Notes under the pieces: generated by a model | Seen by the model: only the letters and a program-made list of their open reading frames with translations | The model's database searches: none | What the model was told of the DNA's origin: nothing | Shown: positions 1 to 11,879 of the stretch, piece by piece | How positions within the stretch are numbered: the stretch's first letter is position 1 | How the letters are laid out: each line of letters starts with the position of its first letter | Source: Vigna angularis | Lineage: Eukaryota > Streptophyta > Magnoliopsida > Fabales > Fabaceae | Direction: 5' to 3' | Assembly: GCF_016808095.1 (NCBI RefSeq) | Contig: NC_068971.1 | Location: 25,874,131-25,938,130 of the forward strand | Length of the DNA: 64,000 nucleotides | Translations under genes and position numbers: made by a program

Positions 1-107
1 GGAAAACAAAAATGCATAGATTAGCAATAGAAGAGATAACTTGAAGAAGAGGAAATGTGGAACAAGTAAGAAGAAATAAAAGTGATATGCAAAGTGCCGC
101 AAAATTT

Positions 108-112
108 CCCTC
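108..112. repeat. Target-site duplication of the 22-kb element (left copy)
   Basis: CCCTC directly precedes the TG that opens the left LTR. The identical 5 bp follow the CA that closes the right LTR at 22162. Five bp is the usual duplication length for Ty3/gypsy integration. Confidence 0.93.
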
Positions 113-733
113 TGTCGCAACAGGAATCGCGACGGGACGACGATCCAATAAAAAAAAGATTATAAATATTGAAAAGAGATTTTGGAGTCGCCACCATAGT
201 TTATTCTGGAAAACTACGGAAAAACCATAAAATGATAAGGCATAGTCAAATTGAACCAGATTCTTGGTTCGGGAGTCGGTTACGTGTAGGGAAGGTATTA
301 GCACCCTACAACGCCTGCCATAAGGCAGTACCTTTAACTAAATGTGCGAATGTGGATGTGGTTTCAAAGTGTTTAACTTCCCCTTAAAATAAAATGCTAA
401 AGAAAACAAACAATATTTTTTAGCTTTTTGGGCCCGACAAGGATTGACCTTGCTCCTACGTATTCTCATGCAGGATGAGAAATCAGGGTTACGTAGTTCT
501 TTTAGAAACTATTTGAGAAACTTGTTTGAAAATTTGTTTGAGAATTTGTTATGGATAAATTTGGATTTTTGGGAAAATGAGCCTGACAAGGACTGGCCTT
601 GCTCCTACGTATCTCCACTTTTGATGGAGAATCAAGGATCACGTAGTTCTGCAAGGCGATATTATTCGTTGTTTGAAAATGTTGATGTTTTTTTAGTTTT
701 TGGTGATTTTACATTTTTGTTATTTTTATTTAG

Positions 734-1427
734 GAAAGAGAAAAGGTTTTTGGCACAAGGACGATGCGTGCGATCACACATGTGCCTAAACCTTTGAAAC
801 GTATTTTTTGGTATTTTTGAAGAAAGAGAAAAGGTTTTTGGCACAAGGACGATGCGTGCGATCACACATGTGCCTAAACCTTTGAAACGTATTTTTGGTA
901 TTTTTGAAGAAAGAGAAAAGGTTTTTGGCACAAGGACGATGCGTGCGATCACACATGTGCCTAAACCTTTGAAACGTATTTTTGGTATTTTTGAAGAAAG
1001 AGAAAAGGTTTTTGGCACAAGGACGATGCGTGCGATCACACATGTGCCTAAACCTTTAAAACATATTTTTTTGGTATTTTTGAAGAAAGAGAAAAGGTTT
1101 TTGGCACAAGGACGATGCGTGCGATCACACATGTGCCTAAACCTTTAAAACATATTTTTTTGGTATTTTTGAAGAAAGAGAAAAGGTTTTTGGCACAAGG
1201 ACGATGCGTGCGATCACACATGTGCCTAAACCTTTAAAACATATTTTTTTGGTATTTTGAAGAAAGAGAAAAGGTTTTTGGCACAAGGACGATGCGTGCG
1301 ATCACACATGTGCCTAAACCTTTGAAACATATTTTTTGTAATTTTATTTAAAAGAGAGAAAAGGTTTTTAGCACAAGGACGATGCGTGCGATCACACATG
1401 TGCCTAAACCTTTAAAACATATTTTTT
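734..1427. repeat. ~88-bp tandem repeat, eight copies, in left LTR
   Basis: Each unit contains GAGAAAAGGTTTTTGGCACA, then GACGATGCGTGCGATCACAC and a GTGCCTAAACCTTT block with a T-rich linker of variable length. Eight copies start near 738, 829, 915, 1001, 1089, 1178, 1267 and 1355; the last has TTTTTAGCACA. The GTGCG/CGCAC and CACATGTG portions are partly self-complementary. Confidence 0.93.
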
Positions 1428-4019
1428 TGTAATTTTTTCAAATTCATTATTGTTATTATTTTATTTACTTATTTTTTGTGATTTTTGTTTATTATAAAAA
1501 AGTGAGTGTGTGTAGTGTTTGACAAATAAATAATACAAATACAGTACAAAAGGGATGGGAGTTATCTTACAAGGGGATTACACAATAAAAAATAATGACC
1601 AGACAAAATAATAAAATTAAGAAACTAAAGCGTAAAAAAAAATAAAACAAGAGAAAAGCTCAATTAAATTAGGGGTACAGATATAAAAACCAAGGGTGCC
1701 AAGTGAAATTGAAGCTCCTTTGTTTGGGTCAATGTTCCTTTTTCTCCAACTTTGGATCCGCTAGGGGTGTAAACATTAAAAAAGGGGGGTGCCACTGGGT
1801 ATTAGCTGCTCAGGCCCGAGGGCCCCAAAACTTCTTCCCAGCAGCAGCATTAGGGGTCCGCTCACATCTTCCTCATTCTTTCTTGTCTCTCTCTCATACC
1901 GGCCACCCAGGGAGGGGTCCGTATCCGTCAAGATACCAGGGCGCCTCCTTTGTATAGTGCCTTCCGCCTCTTCACAGATATACTTGGGTTCCCTTTTTGG
2001 TGATTCGTATCTGTTTTGGCGTTCCTTATTGCTAGAGCAATGAATGGGTGTCGATGAGTCTGATGTTCATGGGGTCAGGGGTATTCTATCGTGTTTGGGT
2101 TGTTGGGAAAGGGTGTAGCCGTGGGTGAAAAAAGAAAAAGTGGTAGAGGTGGTTACGGGTTTTGGGGCTGAGGAATTTCCAGTGAATAGGTGAATAGTAC
2201 GAAGTGTATGATAGGTGATGGGTGTTTGGTGATGGAAATGAAGAAGAAATGGTGTTGGCCGTGAGGTGAAGATGATGATGTTGGAAATAGTATATGGATG
2301 AAGATGAGGTGCTGGTTCAGTGTTGGAACAGTGTGGGAGATGAAAGTGATGCTATTGGTCGAATGGTAAGGATGAAGTTGGTGGGTTTGGAGTGGACGAG
2401 TATGGGTGTTTGACCGTGGGTGTTAGCAGTGGCCGTGGGTGTCAAGATGGTTGGATGTGACGATTGTTCGGTAATAACAAACATATACAAATATTCACAA
2501 CACATCTATTTAACAACAATACATGCAAACTCAACCCATGCAAACTTAGCAACAACATGACAGAGAGACAACGTTCAAAGGCAACGTAACCAACATATTC
2601 AAAGACAAGTAACCAAACTCAGTAGAACAAGGAGTGGGAAGCATTACTAACCTCTTGAAGCTTGGTTCACTCTTTGTTAATCCCGTGCGTCCGATGTCTT
2701 CTCCTTCCTCATGGCTAGCTTGCCTTTTTCGATAAGGTGCTCCACCCTCTGAATGTGGAGTGTTGTAGCGTGAGGGAGTATTGACTGAAGATCGATGTTG
2801 GCCGTGAGGTATAAGGATGCAGGTTGGAGAAATGGCGAGTTCTTCTGTTGTACGTGATGGAGGGTGGCTGCTGGATTCTCACGCTTCTACTTGTTGTTGG
2901 TGGCTGGACCGTGTTTCCTTTCCAAGCTGCTGTCCGTATCATCCTTCCAAGTGAAAGCTCCTTTCCCCATAACCAACTGGACGGTGTTTCTGGAAGTTGC
3001 AAGGGTGGTGAGTTTCTTCCAGGTCGTGAGTATTCTTTCAAGCTTGGATGGGAGCTACTTGCTGGGACTCTTTCTCGGTGGTTGATGGATTGTGGTTGAA
3101 GCTGGAGCTTGAGTCTGGTTTGGTGAGTATGATAAGTGTTGAGAGGGAAGAGGATGGGTGATGGAGAATGGAGATATGAGGCAGGCAGTGATAGGGAGTT
3201 TCACGGTGGTAACAGGGTTGAGAAGGTGATGGCATGCGGTGACTGCCACTGTAGTGTTGGGTTAGATGGGGAATGTGATGAAGATGGGGGTGCGGTTTAA
3301 GAGGAGGAGAAGTTTGGCTGGGAGTAGTGAGGCAAGGTGATAGTGTGGCGGTGACTAGGATGACAGCGGCGGTTGAAGCATGGAGGCAGCAACTTGGCGG
3401 TTTGGGTGGAAGGTTTCCGAGGAAGATGATGACGGTGTTGGACCGGTCACGGTGGTGAGTTACAGTGGTGCAATGTTCATTAGAGTGCAAAAACGAATTG
3501 GTTCAACCCATGACTGTTGGTTCAATATTTCAGGTTCTCAAAATCTGTCTTGTCTCTGGCCGAGTGATTATTGATGGTTCCGGGTCAATCAGGTGAGTAG
3601 TGTGAGGGGAGGAGATGAAGGTCCGTGGTGTTTGGTCCCGTGAGTTGGTAATGAATGAAGAAACCAAGGACCGAAGATCGTGGGTTCACGTGACCTCTCC
3701 CCTTGCTTATCAGAAAACCCCAATACAATAATGGTGCAAAAGGTAACTTTACAGAGTAGCAGAGATGGGCAGCCGCTCCAGATGGATGCTCGTGGGAGAC
3801 AGACTCAGGTGGGAGTCTGTTGATCATCCACTAATAAACCTGTCCACCATAGCAGACCTCCACTACCTTGTCCACTGATTCATAAAAATATATCTTCTGG
3901 TGGCTTCGTTGGCGATGAGTGGAGCACTCATTGAAGTGGATGGTGGAATCTGTTACGGTGGGGAATAGTGGGAATCATCGGTGGCAAGTTCAGACCATTA
4001 TTTTTAAGTGCAGCCACCA

Positions 4020-5055
4020 CTATTCGGACGCTCGGTCAAACAGAAAACGAACGACCATTCATATTACATGAACGAACGCTCAGACCGAGCGCTCACGAGG
4101 TGAAACATGGCCGAACGCAAACAATAGCCAAAAACGAACGTTCACAAGGTCAACCAAAGAATACCGAACGCTCACAATCTGAATTATACCGAACGCTCAC
4201 AATCAATAATACAGAACCAAGAGCGAACGTTTAGAACTCACCTTCTGAGAATAAAAATTTATGGACGAACGCCCAAGATCACTAAACCACAACGAACGAA
4301 CGCTCGAAATTGTCTATGCTTTTGACGAGCGCCTTAACACGCAAATTGCCGAACGCTATACAGGTCCTGGCATGAAAACGAACGCTGGGCTGAGAAATGA
4401 CGAACGCTGAGGGCTCACGATTTAGGACGAACGGTCACAGCATCAGTGGGAAGAACCGAACGCGCTCAATGGAGGACGAACGATCGCGCCATGTAGAGGA
4501 TGAACGATCCTCGAGAATGATCAATAACGCTCGTCCTAAAACTGAGGCGAAGATGAACGAACGGTATGGGACGAACGTTCAACAATTGGAGCGCTAGATG
4601 TCGCTTGGGACGGACGGTTGCACAGTTGAAGAAACCGAACGGTCAGTCAGGGAAGAGGACGAACGGCTTATGCGAAAGAGGACGAACGGTTCGAAACAGA
4701 GGACGAACGTCCTAAATTAACACATGGCCGAACGGCCGAATAGTGAACGCTTGAGGATGACCGAACGGTTGAACATGAGAATTGCCGAACGTCCTAAAAG
4801 TGTGAAAGGCCGAACGCTCAAGCGGTCGCTACTGGGCGAACGGTCGCATAAGGCGAGGACGAACGGTCCGAAAGGCTGAGGACGAACGGTCGCGCCATGT
4901 AGAGGACGAACGTTTGAAAGTTGGAACGATCAGGACGAGCGCCTGGGGCTGAGAAATGCCGAACGTCCTAAAGACTCACGTTTGAGGACGAACGTCCTAT
5001 CGTCATGTTCGAAAGCTGATCATGAAGGACGAACGGTCCGCGAAAACGTTCGGTC
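4020..5055. repeat. GACGAACG/CCGAACG short-motif array in left LTR
   Basis: Dozens of copies of an 8-bp core (GACGAACG, CCGAACG, AACGAACG, occasionally GACGAGCG) lie at irregular spacing of roughly 10-40 bp in this ~1-kb stretch. A CTCA or GTC often follows the core. The spacing is not that of a simple tandem array. The same array is in the other LTR at about 21000-22036. Confidence 0.88.
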
Positions 5056-5180
5056 CAACTACAGTTTTATTTTTGTTATTATATACTTTCATTTGTATTT
5101 ATTTATTTATTTATTTATTTTTTTGATATTTTTGAAAATAAATTTTATTTAATCAACCCGGACGAAATTGAGTGTTGACA

Positions 5181-5196
5181 GCTGCCCCTCTTTACT
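5181..5196 (-). promoter_or_regulatory. Polypurine tract of the giant element
   Basis: On the minus strand AGTAAAGAGGGGCAGC abuts the LTR start TGTCAACAC. A purine run ending directly at the LTR primes plus-strand DNA synthesis. It agrees with the minus orientation given by the PBS. Confidence 0.85.
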
Positions 5197-5479
5197 TAGA
5201 TTTTACTAGATCATATGGTAAACAAAGTTTTCATATTATCAGAGTAAAAGATAAGTAAAGATAGAAATACTAATTTCGTTCGGATTTCAAAATACACAAG
5301 GAACAAAAAGGGAATTTTTTTCATTTTTCAGGAACAAACAGGGAATTTTTTCATTTTTTTTTTAATTAATTAAAATTTTTTTTGTTTTTTTTTTTGTTTG
5401 TTTTTTTATTTTTTTGTTTGTTTTTTTTAAAATAAAATGAACAAGATTAAATGAATGAGAAATTTGAATCTGATTGGGT

Positions 5480-5850
5480 TCGACCATTGCCATGCAGAGG
5501 GTCGTTTTGAAAAAATTAAAATCTGGACCTGACCATTGCCATGCCGAGGGTCGTTTGAAAAAGGCAAAAATGGGCTCGACCATTGTCTTACAGAGGGCCG
5601 AGACACCAATGGCAGAAAGTAAAATTGGGCACGACCATTGTCTTACAGAGGGCCGAGACACCAGTGACAGAAAGTAAAATTGGGCTCGACCATTGTCTTA
5701 CAGAGGGCCGAGATACCAATGGCAAAAAGTAAAATTGGGCTCGACCATTGTCTTACAGAGGGCCGAGACACTAATGACAGAAAGTAAAATTGGGCACGAC
5801 CATTGTCTTACAGAGGGCCGAGACACCAATGGCGGAAAGCAAAATTGGTT
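5480..5850. repeat. 55-bp tandem repeat, about seven copies
   Basis: The core CGACCATTGTCTTACAGAGG recurs every 55 bp, with CATTG at 5581, 5636, 5691, 5746 and 5801. Two diverged units lie upstream near 5484 and 5535. A GGCCGAGACACCAATGGCAG block follows each core. It lies just inside the 3' LTR and encodes nothing recognisable. Confidence 0.9.
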
Positions 5851-5999
5851 GATTGTTTTGAAAATTGAAATTTTTGAATTTGTTGAAATTTTGAGAAATT
5901 TTTTTTGATTTTGATTTTGATTTTGAAATTAAGAAACAAGGTGTTGCATTTTTGTACAAGGATTTGAAATCTAGATATGCAAGAGAAACTTGGTTGATG

Positions 6000-6170
6000 T
6001 AAATTTTGAAATGAGAAGAAAACTTTGATGCATGCTGATTTTTTGTCTTTTTGAAAGAAGGAAATTTGATGAAAACATGTAATTTTGAAATTGAAGGAGA
6101 AAACTTTGATGCATGTTGAATTTTTTTTTGTCTTTTTGAAGGAAGGAAATTTGATGAATATACATGGAGG
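6000..6170. repeat. Two tandem ~85-bp units
   Basis: A block with AAACTTTGATGCATG, then TTTTTGTCTTTTTGAA and GAAGGAAATTTGATGAA, occurs twice in a row with small changes. It is a minor tandem duplication in the AT-rich interior of the giant element. Confidence 0.7.
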
Positions 6171-6683
6171 CAAATTCAAAGTTGATGAAAATATGTACAT
6201 GATGTATTGGAAGATTATGAACCTATGACATTTTTTTAGAGTCAATTTGTTTCCTTTGAAATCATCCAATTTATGACGATCTAGACTTCCAATTTCTTTT
6301 CAATGGACGTCCAAATCCTAAAGTCAACAGTGCAAAATGAAGTTTGTGTGCCACACATTTCTTGACGAGATACTAGTGTGTACATGCTTGATATCAGGGA
6401 TTGGTTAAAATATGTGGAGAATGATTGGAAGGATTTGGAGAGTACCGGGTTGGTTACTTGAACCTCTTACTCCTTAAAACGGCTACACAGGCCAATGCGA
6501 GGAAGTAGATACCCAGAAGCTGCTCCGGAACATGGTGAAAGTATTGGTATGGACAAATCTATCTGTGAATTGAGAGGGAATAAGTCAGGAATCAAGGAGT
6601 GAGAATATCATGTGGGATTTGCAAATTGCCCCAATTTTGGTGGTTTTGGATTTCTTTGAAGTTCGGGGTGAACCAAGATCATG

Positions 6684-7085
6684 CAAGGCCCAACAAGGGA
6701 TGCCCCAGTCTTTGTATGAGCTTTGAATATTCAGATGAAAAAATTTGAGATTTAACAAAGTTGCTCAATACTCTGAATGGGCTCAAGCATATGAAAGTCA
6801 CGCCTTGGTTTTGGGTATGAGCCAATTAAGCGAGGTTCGACAAAAGGTTCCCCCCCCCCCCCCCATTTTGGGTTTACGAATGATGAGATGGACTCAAAAT
6901 CATACAAAGCCCCAAAGTGTCTGCCCCTATTTTGAGGGTGGATTCATGAATTTCAGTGCGGACAAATCTGAGAGGCCCAACAAGGGATGCCCCGGTCCTG
7001 GTATGAACCTTGAATATACAGATGAAACAAATGTGAGACTAACAAAGTTGCTCGATATTTTGAATGGGCCAAAACAAATGAAATA
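6684..7085. repeat. Dispersed direct repeat, two ~110-bp copies
   Basis: GCCCAACAAGGGATGCCCC, followed by a TATGA..CTTGAATAT.CAGATGAAA block and AACAAAGTTGCTC, occurs near 6689 and again near 6975, about 287 bp apart, both in the same orientation. No coding potential is seen. The stretch from 7086 to 8260 is AT-rich and shows nothing further that I recognise. Confidence 0.7.
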
Positions 7086-8264
7086 AAGTTGCCCAAAATT
7101 GCCCCCCTAGTTTGGGAATCGGGGGAAGAGTTTGAATGGGATTTGAATGTGTTCAGGAATTTGTGATGGATATGGAAAGGATTGGCTTGAAAAGATTGCC
7201 CCAATTGGCTTGTTTCTCCTTTGTAATTTTGATCAATAGGGAGTTCCATTCATCCGAGGACATTTATTTTTCATCACTCATTTTTTTTTTGTTGGTCATT
7301 TTTGTCTTGTCCCAAAATTAATGCTTCATGAAAAATTAAGCAACCATCATTCAATCTGTGTGGACTTTTATTGGGCTTGTAATGTGGCTTGGGCTAAAGG
7401 GTGTTGAAAGAAAGGATATAAAGGTTCAAATAAATTTTGTGGGTTATTTGAAACAAGAGTTACCATCTGCACCTCGTATTAGTTATTCGTCAAAACTGTT
7501 TTGACTATTTTGCCCTTTCTCAAATTTCATTCTTTGTTTGCCATCACTTTGTGATTCTTTGTATTTTTTTTTTTTGCTTTTGAGGAATTTTCTTCATTTG
7601 ATCACTAAGTGTGTTCTTCTTGCAATTTGAGTTGATTTCTACAATGATGGTAACCTCTGTTTGGGTAAAATTTTGAAAAGAAATTTCTTATTGGCTCAAA
7701 TTTGGGTATCAAAGGATATATTTTTGTTTTGGATGAAGAAAAATGGCCACACATCATTTCAAATTTTGGTTGTTTCATTTTCAAAAGATTAATTAGGAGA
7801 CAAGACTAAATGATCTCAATAAGAGTCATTTTTCATCCTTTTTTTTTATTTTATTATTTTTTTTTTAACGGATTTCAGGATCTCCCAAATGAAAGCAGTG
7901 GAGGTAATGGAAAATCTGCCCCAGTGTAAAACTTGGTGTTTATTATTTGGGCTCAAGAACATGATTGGGTCAATCTCTTGGTATAACGAGGGCTAAAGGA
8001 TGATGTTTTCAAGCGATGCACACATAAATATCTCTTAAGAATATGTGATTTGATCATTTGACTCCAGGAGATTATGACATCCATTATACTTATTTATTTA
8101 TTTTTTTTTAAATCTCATAAAATGGATGATTTGCACCGAAAATAATTGACTCAACTTTTGCGTATTTTTTGGTTTTATGCATGAAGAAAAGTAAAATGAA
8201 ATGAAAATGATGATACTAGTTGAAAAACATTTTTTTTTTGTTTTAAGAGAAAATTACGTATGGT

Positions 8265-9775
8265 GGCCAGTATGAAAACTGGGCTTGGGGGCCAGTGTGA
8301 GAACTGGGCTTAGAGGGCCAGTGTGAGCTGGGCTTAGGGGGGCCAGTGTGAGAACTGGGCTTAGAGGGCCAGTGTGAGCTGGGCTTAGGGGGCCAGTGTG
8401 AGCTGGGCTTAGGGGGCCAGTGTGAGCTGGGCTTAGGGGGCCAGTGTGAAAACTGGGCTTAGAGGGCCAGTGTGAGCTGGGCTTAGGGGGCCAGTGTGAG
8501 CTGGGCTTAGGGGGCCAGTGTGAAAACTGGGCTTGGGGGCCAGTGTGAGCTGGGCTTAGGGGGCCAGTGTGAGAATTGGGCTTGGAGGGCCAGTGTGAGC
8601 TGGGCTTAGGGGGCCAGTGTGAGAATTGGGCTTGGAGGGCCAGTGTGAGCTGGGCTTAGGGGGCCAGTGTGAGAACTGGGCTTAGAGGGCCAGTGTGAGA
8701 ACTGGGCTTAGAGGGCCAGTGTGAGCTGGGCTTAGGGGGCCAGTGTGAGAACTGGGCTTAGAGGGCCAGTGTGAAAACTGGGCTTGGGGGCCAGTGTGAG
8801 CTGGGCTTAGGGGGGCCAGTGTGAGAACTGGGCTTGGAGGGCCAGTCTGAGCTGGGCTTAGGGGGCCAGTGTGAGAATTGGGCTTAGAGGGCCAGTGTGA
8901 GAACTGGGCTTAGAGGGCCAGTGTGAGCTGGGCTTAGGGGGCCAGTGTGAGCTGGGCTTAGAGGGCCAGTGTGAGCTGGGCTTAGAGGGCCAGTGTGAGC
9001 TGGGCTTAGGGGGCCAGTGTGAGCTGGGCTTAGGGGGCCAGTGTGAGCTGGGCTTAGGGGGCCAGTGTGAGAACTGGGCTTAGAGGGCCAGTGTGAGCTG
9101 GGCTTAGGGGGCCAGTGTGAGCTGGGCTTTTGAATTTTGAGAATTTTTGAAACTTGTGATTTGAAAAATATTCGCCAGTGTGAGAACTGGGCTTACGGGC
9201 CAGTATGGAAACTGGGCTTGGGGGCCAGTGTGAAAACTGGGCTTTTGGGGCCAGTGAGAGCTGGGCTTTTGAATTTTGAGAATTTTTGAAACTTGTGATT
9301 TGAAAAATATTCGCCAGTGTGAAAACTGGGCTTAATGGGCCAGCATGGAAACTGGGCTTGGGGGCCAGTGTGAAAACTGGGCTTTTGGGGCCAGTGAGAG
9401 CTGGGCTTAGGGGGCCAGTGTGAAAACTGGGCTTTTGGAGGCCAGTGTAGGAACTGGGCTTTTGAATTTTGAGAATTTTTGAAACTTGTGATTTGAAAAA
9501 TGTTCGCCAGTGTGAAAACTGGGCTTAATGGGCCAGTATGGAAACTGGGCTTGGGGGCCAGTGTGAAAACTGGGCTTTTGGAGGCCAGTGTAGGAACTGG
9601 GCTTTTGAATTTTGAGAATTTTTGAAACTTGTGATTTGAAAAATGTTCGCCAGTGTGAAAACTGGGCTTAATGGGCCAGTATGGAAACTGGGCTTGGGGG
9701 CCAGTGTGAAAACTGGGCTTGGGGGCCAATGTGAAAACTCGGCTTACGGGCCAGTGTGGAAACTGGGCTTGGGGA
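8265..9775. repeat. 1.5-kb satellite-like array of a 22-25-bp unit
   Basis: The unit GGCCAGTGTGAGCTGGGCTT, or its longer form with GTGAGAACTGGGCTT, is repeated about 60 times in direct orientation. The longer form has a small inverted repeat (CCAGT, 6-nt loop, ACTGG). From about 9120 to 9780 the array becomes a higher-order repeat. Four copies of a linker with TTTGAATTTTGAGAATTTT and CTTGTGATTTGAAAAAT interrupt it, near 9128, 9268, 9462 and 9604. The minus strand stays open for 178 codons across 9193-9729 purely as a result of the repeat. Confidence 0.93.
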
Positions 9776-10850
9776 GCAATGCAAAAATTGATATGAGAAA
9801 ACTTGATTTAGAAAAAACGTTTGAAAAAAAATGTTTTTTTTTGGTTACTTTCTGACACGGGAAAATCCAGATCGGATCGGCCTGAGGAGAAGTAACATAG
9901 AAGGAAGTTGGACTTACCAGGCACATTGACCCAATGGATCAGATGACCTGAGCCGTGTGAACTTGTCACAAGAAGATGACAAAGAAAACATTTTTTTTTT
10001 TGCATTTTTCAAAGTTTATGGAACAAGCTAAAAGAAATTCATTTTTTTTTTAATTTTTTTTGTTATGAAAGGATCTCACAAGATTGAACAAGAGAAAATT
10101 TTGCAACACAACTATAACAGAATCTTCAGACAAATGAAAAGGGAAAATATGAATTGAAAACACAAAATAAACATGTATTTTTTTTTTTTTCAGAAATTCA
10201 GATGCACTGGTTCAAGAGAAACCACATATGACAAAGGGGCCTAATGGGCTCCAAACTATTCATCTTTCATTCTCAGATTTTTTTTTTTAACTACAAATTC
10301 AAAGAAAATTACACAGGACAACTTGAACAAATGTACAAAACATCATTCAACAGCAAAAATGTGAAAACAAAATATTTTTGACATATTTTCAAAAGAAGTA
10401 TACTCGAGAGAAAACCACGAAGGCCATTGGGCCTAATGGGCTCGAGCACTGTTCCTTTTTTTCCAATATTTTTGATTTATTCAAAATGTAGAAGAAGGAA
10501 TAAAAACAAACAAAATGGTGTGATGTGAAATTATAAACATGCCAAAATAATTCTTCACTCAAATTTATATTTCAGAAAGAATTGGGTTCAAAGAAGGCTA
10601 ACATGGTAATGAGGCCCAATGCACCTGAAAAATGTCCTTTATCAAGCAAATGAAAAACAATTTTGAACACTTCAAATTTTACATCACTCCATTTATTATT
10701 TTTTTGAAAATTTTCTATTTATCATATTTTTGATTTTTTATTTTATTATTTTTTTGGTGAAATCGGGTCATCCAAGAAGTATTGAATTGGGCCGGATCGA
10801 CCCAACAAAACCCTACCCGTTTTCAGATTTTCAAAATTTTTTTTTTTTAT
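9776..10850. other. AT-rich interior of the giant element, no gene seen
   Basis: A/T-homopolymer-rich sequence with a few short GC islands carrying GGGCCTAATGGGCTC-like phrases near 10238, 10430 and 10600. No ORF resembles a known protein. It lies directly upstream of the promoter of the antisense homeobox unit and may include distal promoter sequence. Confidence 0.6.
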
Positions 10851-10922
10851 GAACTCAGAAAGATGAGACCGACACCAGACGGTTGCAGCGACCGGAACTG
10901 TAGCCACAGTGGATTTGCTCGG

Positions 10923-10930
10923 CTATAAAA
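10923..10930 (+). promoter_or_regulatory. TATA box of the antisense homeobox unit
   Basis: GGCTATAAAACGGG lies in a short GC-richer island. It is followed about 30 bp later by a pyrimidine-rich leader (about 10955-11106) that contains no ATG, and then by a good donor, CAG/GTAAGT, at 11106/11107. The order of TATA, CT-rich leader and intron is typical of a plant RNA polymerase II gene. The start site itself is inferred. Confidence 0.6.
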
Positions 10931-11106
10931 CGGGTATCCCTTCGGGGTCGAGCGACATTTTCTGATTTTACTCTCTGTCTAACCTTCACTCTTCCTCTCT
11001 TCTCTCTTCTCTGAGCGTCTGGATTTCTGAGAGAAGCCTCTGTCCCCGCGTGCCTTCGAAGGCGTCTGAGTCTTCCGAGGAGCTTTTGTGTGTGTTCCAC
11101 TTCCAG

Positions 11107-11870
11107 GTAAGTCTTCTGAGCTCTAAATCCTCTTCCTTTCCTGCTTTTCCTCTCTTAAGCTTTCTGCTCTTCTGATCTTTCCTTCTCTTGCTCTTCTTTT
11201 CTTTCCTTTTACGCTTTCTTTGCCTTTCTTTCCTTCACGCTTTCTGTTCTTGCCCTTTACTCTTTAGCTTTCTGCTTCTGCTTTTCTTTTTATGCTTTCG
11301 CTTTCCATTTTTGCTTTCCTTCCCCTCTCCCCTTTATGTTTTTTTTCTTTTCTGCAAGCTCTTCTATTCTTCCTTTTGATTTGTCTGCTCTTATTTCCGT
11401 CCTGCCCTTCTCTGCTTTTCTTTCTGAGTCTCCTTTCTTTCTCTTTTTTTTTTAATTTTAAAAACTTAAAACATTTAAAAAAAACAAAACTGTCTTAAAC
11501 CTAAGGGGTATATAGGCTGGAAACCAGACGTTAATCTCCCTTCGATTGAAGGTATGGCAGAGACAATCGGGTAGAACAACGCCACGTACCCCATAAAATC
11601 AGAAAACTTAAAAAGATAAATTATTTGAATGAACCGGACATGGACCATATGGACAAAGACAAAAGGACATAGATCCGTTTAGGACCCTCTTGCAAGGACC
11701 GTGAAACCGATCCGAGACCAGACACTGAAATAACAAAGACTGACCGGACAAAATAAACTAAAAGGAAACAAAAACGAATAAAGAAAACACAAAAAATGCT
11801 TTTTGTTTTATGCTTTTGTTATGTTTTTGTTCTTTTTATTTTTATATATTTTTTTTTTATGAAAACTTAG
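11107..11870 (+). other. Predicted 5'UTR intron of the homeobox unit
   Basis: The donor TTCCAG/GTAAGTCTTC and the acceptor AAAACTTAG/AGAGGAAAG bracket 764 bp. The first 350 bp are a long C/T-rich tract; the rest is AT-rich. Splicing would bring the ATG-free leader to within 9 nt of the ATG at 11880. Long CT-rich leader introns are common in expressed plant genes. Only the splice signals support this; no transcript was available. Confidence 0.55.
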
Positions 11871-11879
11871 AGAGGAAAG

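Larger units (their letters stand above)
113..5180 (-). repeat. 3' LTR of the giant element (left copy, 5068 bp)
   Basis: Opens TGTCGCAAC and closes GTGTTGACA on the + strand. It is co-linear with 17447-22161 at about 4.7 kb, with occasional substitutions such as CAACAGG versus CAACCGG near the outer end and GTGGTTTC versus GTGATTTC near 357. It is about 353 bp longer than its partner because it holds eight instead of four copies of an ~88-bp repeat near 734-1427. Internal blocks include a GGAGTCGCCA motif at 184-193, a G-rich stretch at about 2040-3500 and a dense GACGAACG array at about 4020-5050. None of the short ORFs in it resembles a known protein. Confidence 0.95.

Noticed and set aside
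734..1427. Regular repeats that could suggest a CRISPR-like array
   Set aside because: The units are contiguous ~88-bp tandem copies with no unique spacers, inside a plant LTR. The long minus frames over them (662-1132, 786-1043) are by-products of the repeat.
1703..3827. Several 60-150-codon frames in the left LTR (and the matching ones at 18685-20808)
   Set aside because: They overlap on both strands, have no similarity to known proteins, and lie in LTR sequence. Duplicated copies simply reflect the two LTRs.
9193..9729. 178-codon Pro/His-rich minus frame
   Set aside because: It exists only because the 22-25-bp unit and the linker lack stops in that frame. There is no start context, no domain, and it dissolves where the unit phase changes.
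11188..11498. Phe/Leu/Ser-rich + frames
   Set aside because: Translation of the C/T-rich intron tract; hydrophobic composition follows from TTT/CTT/TTC codons.
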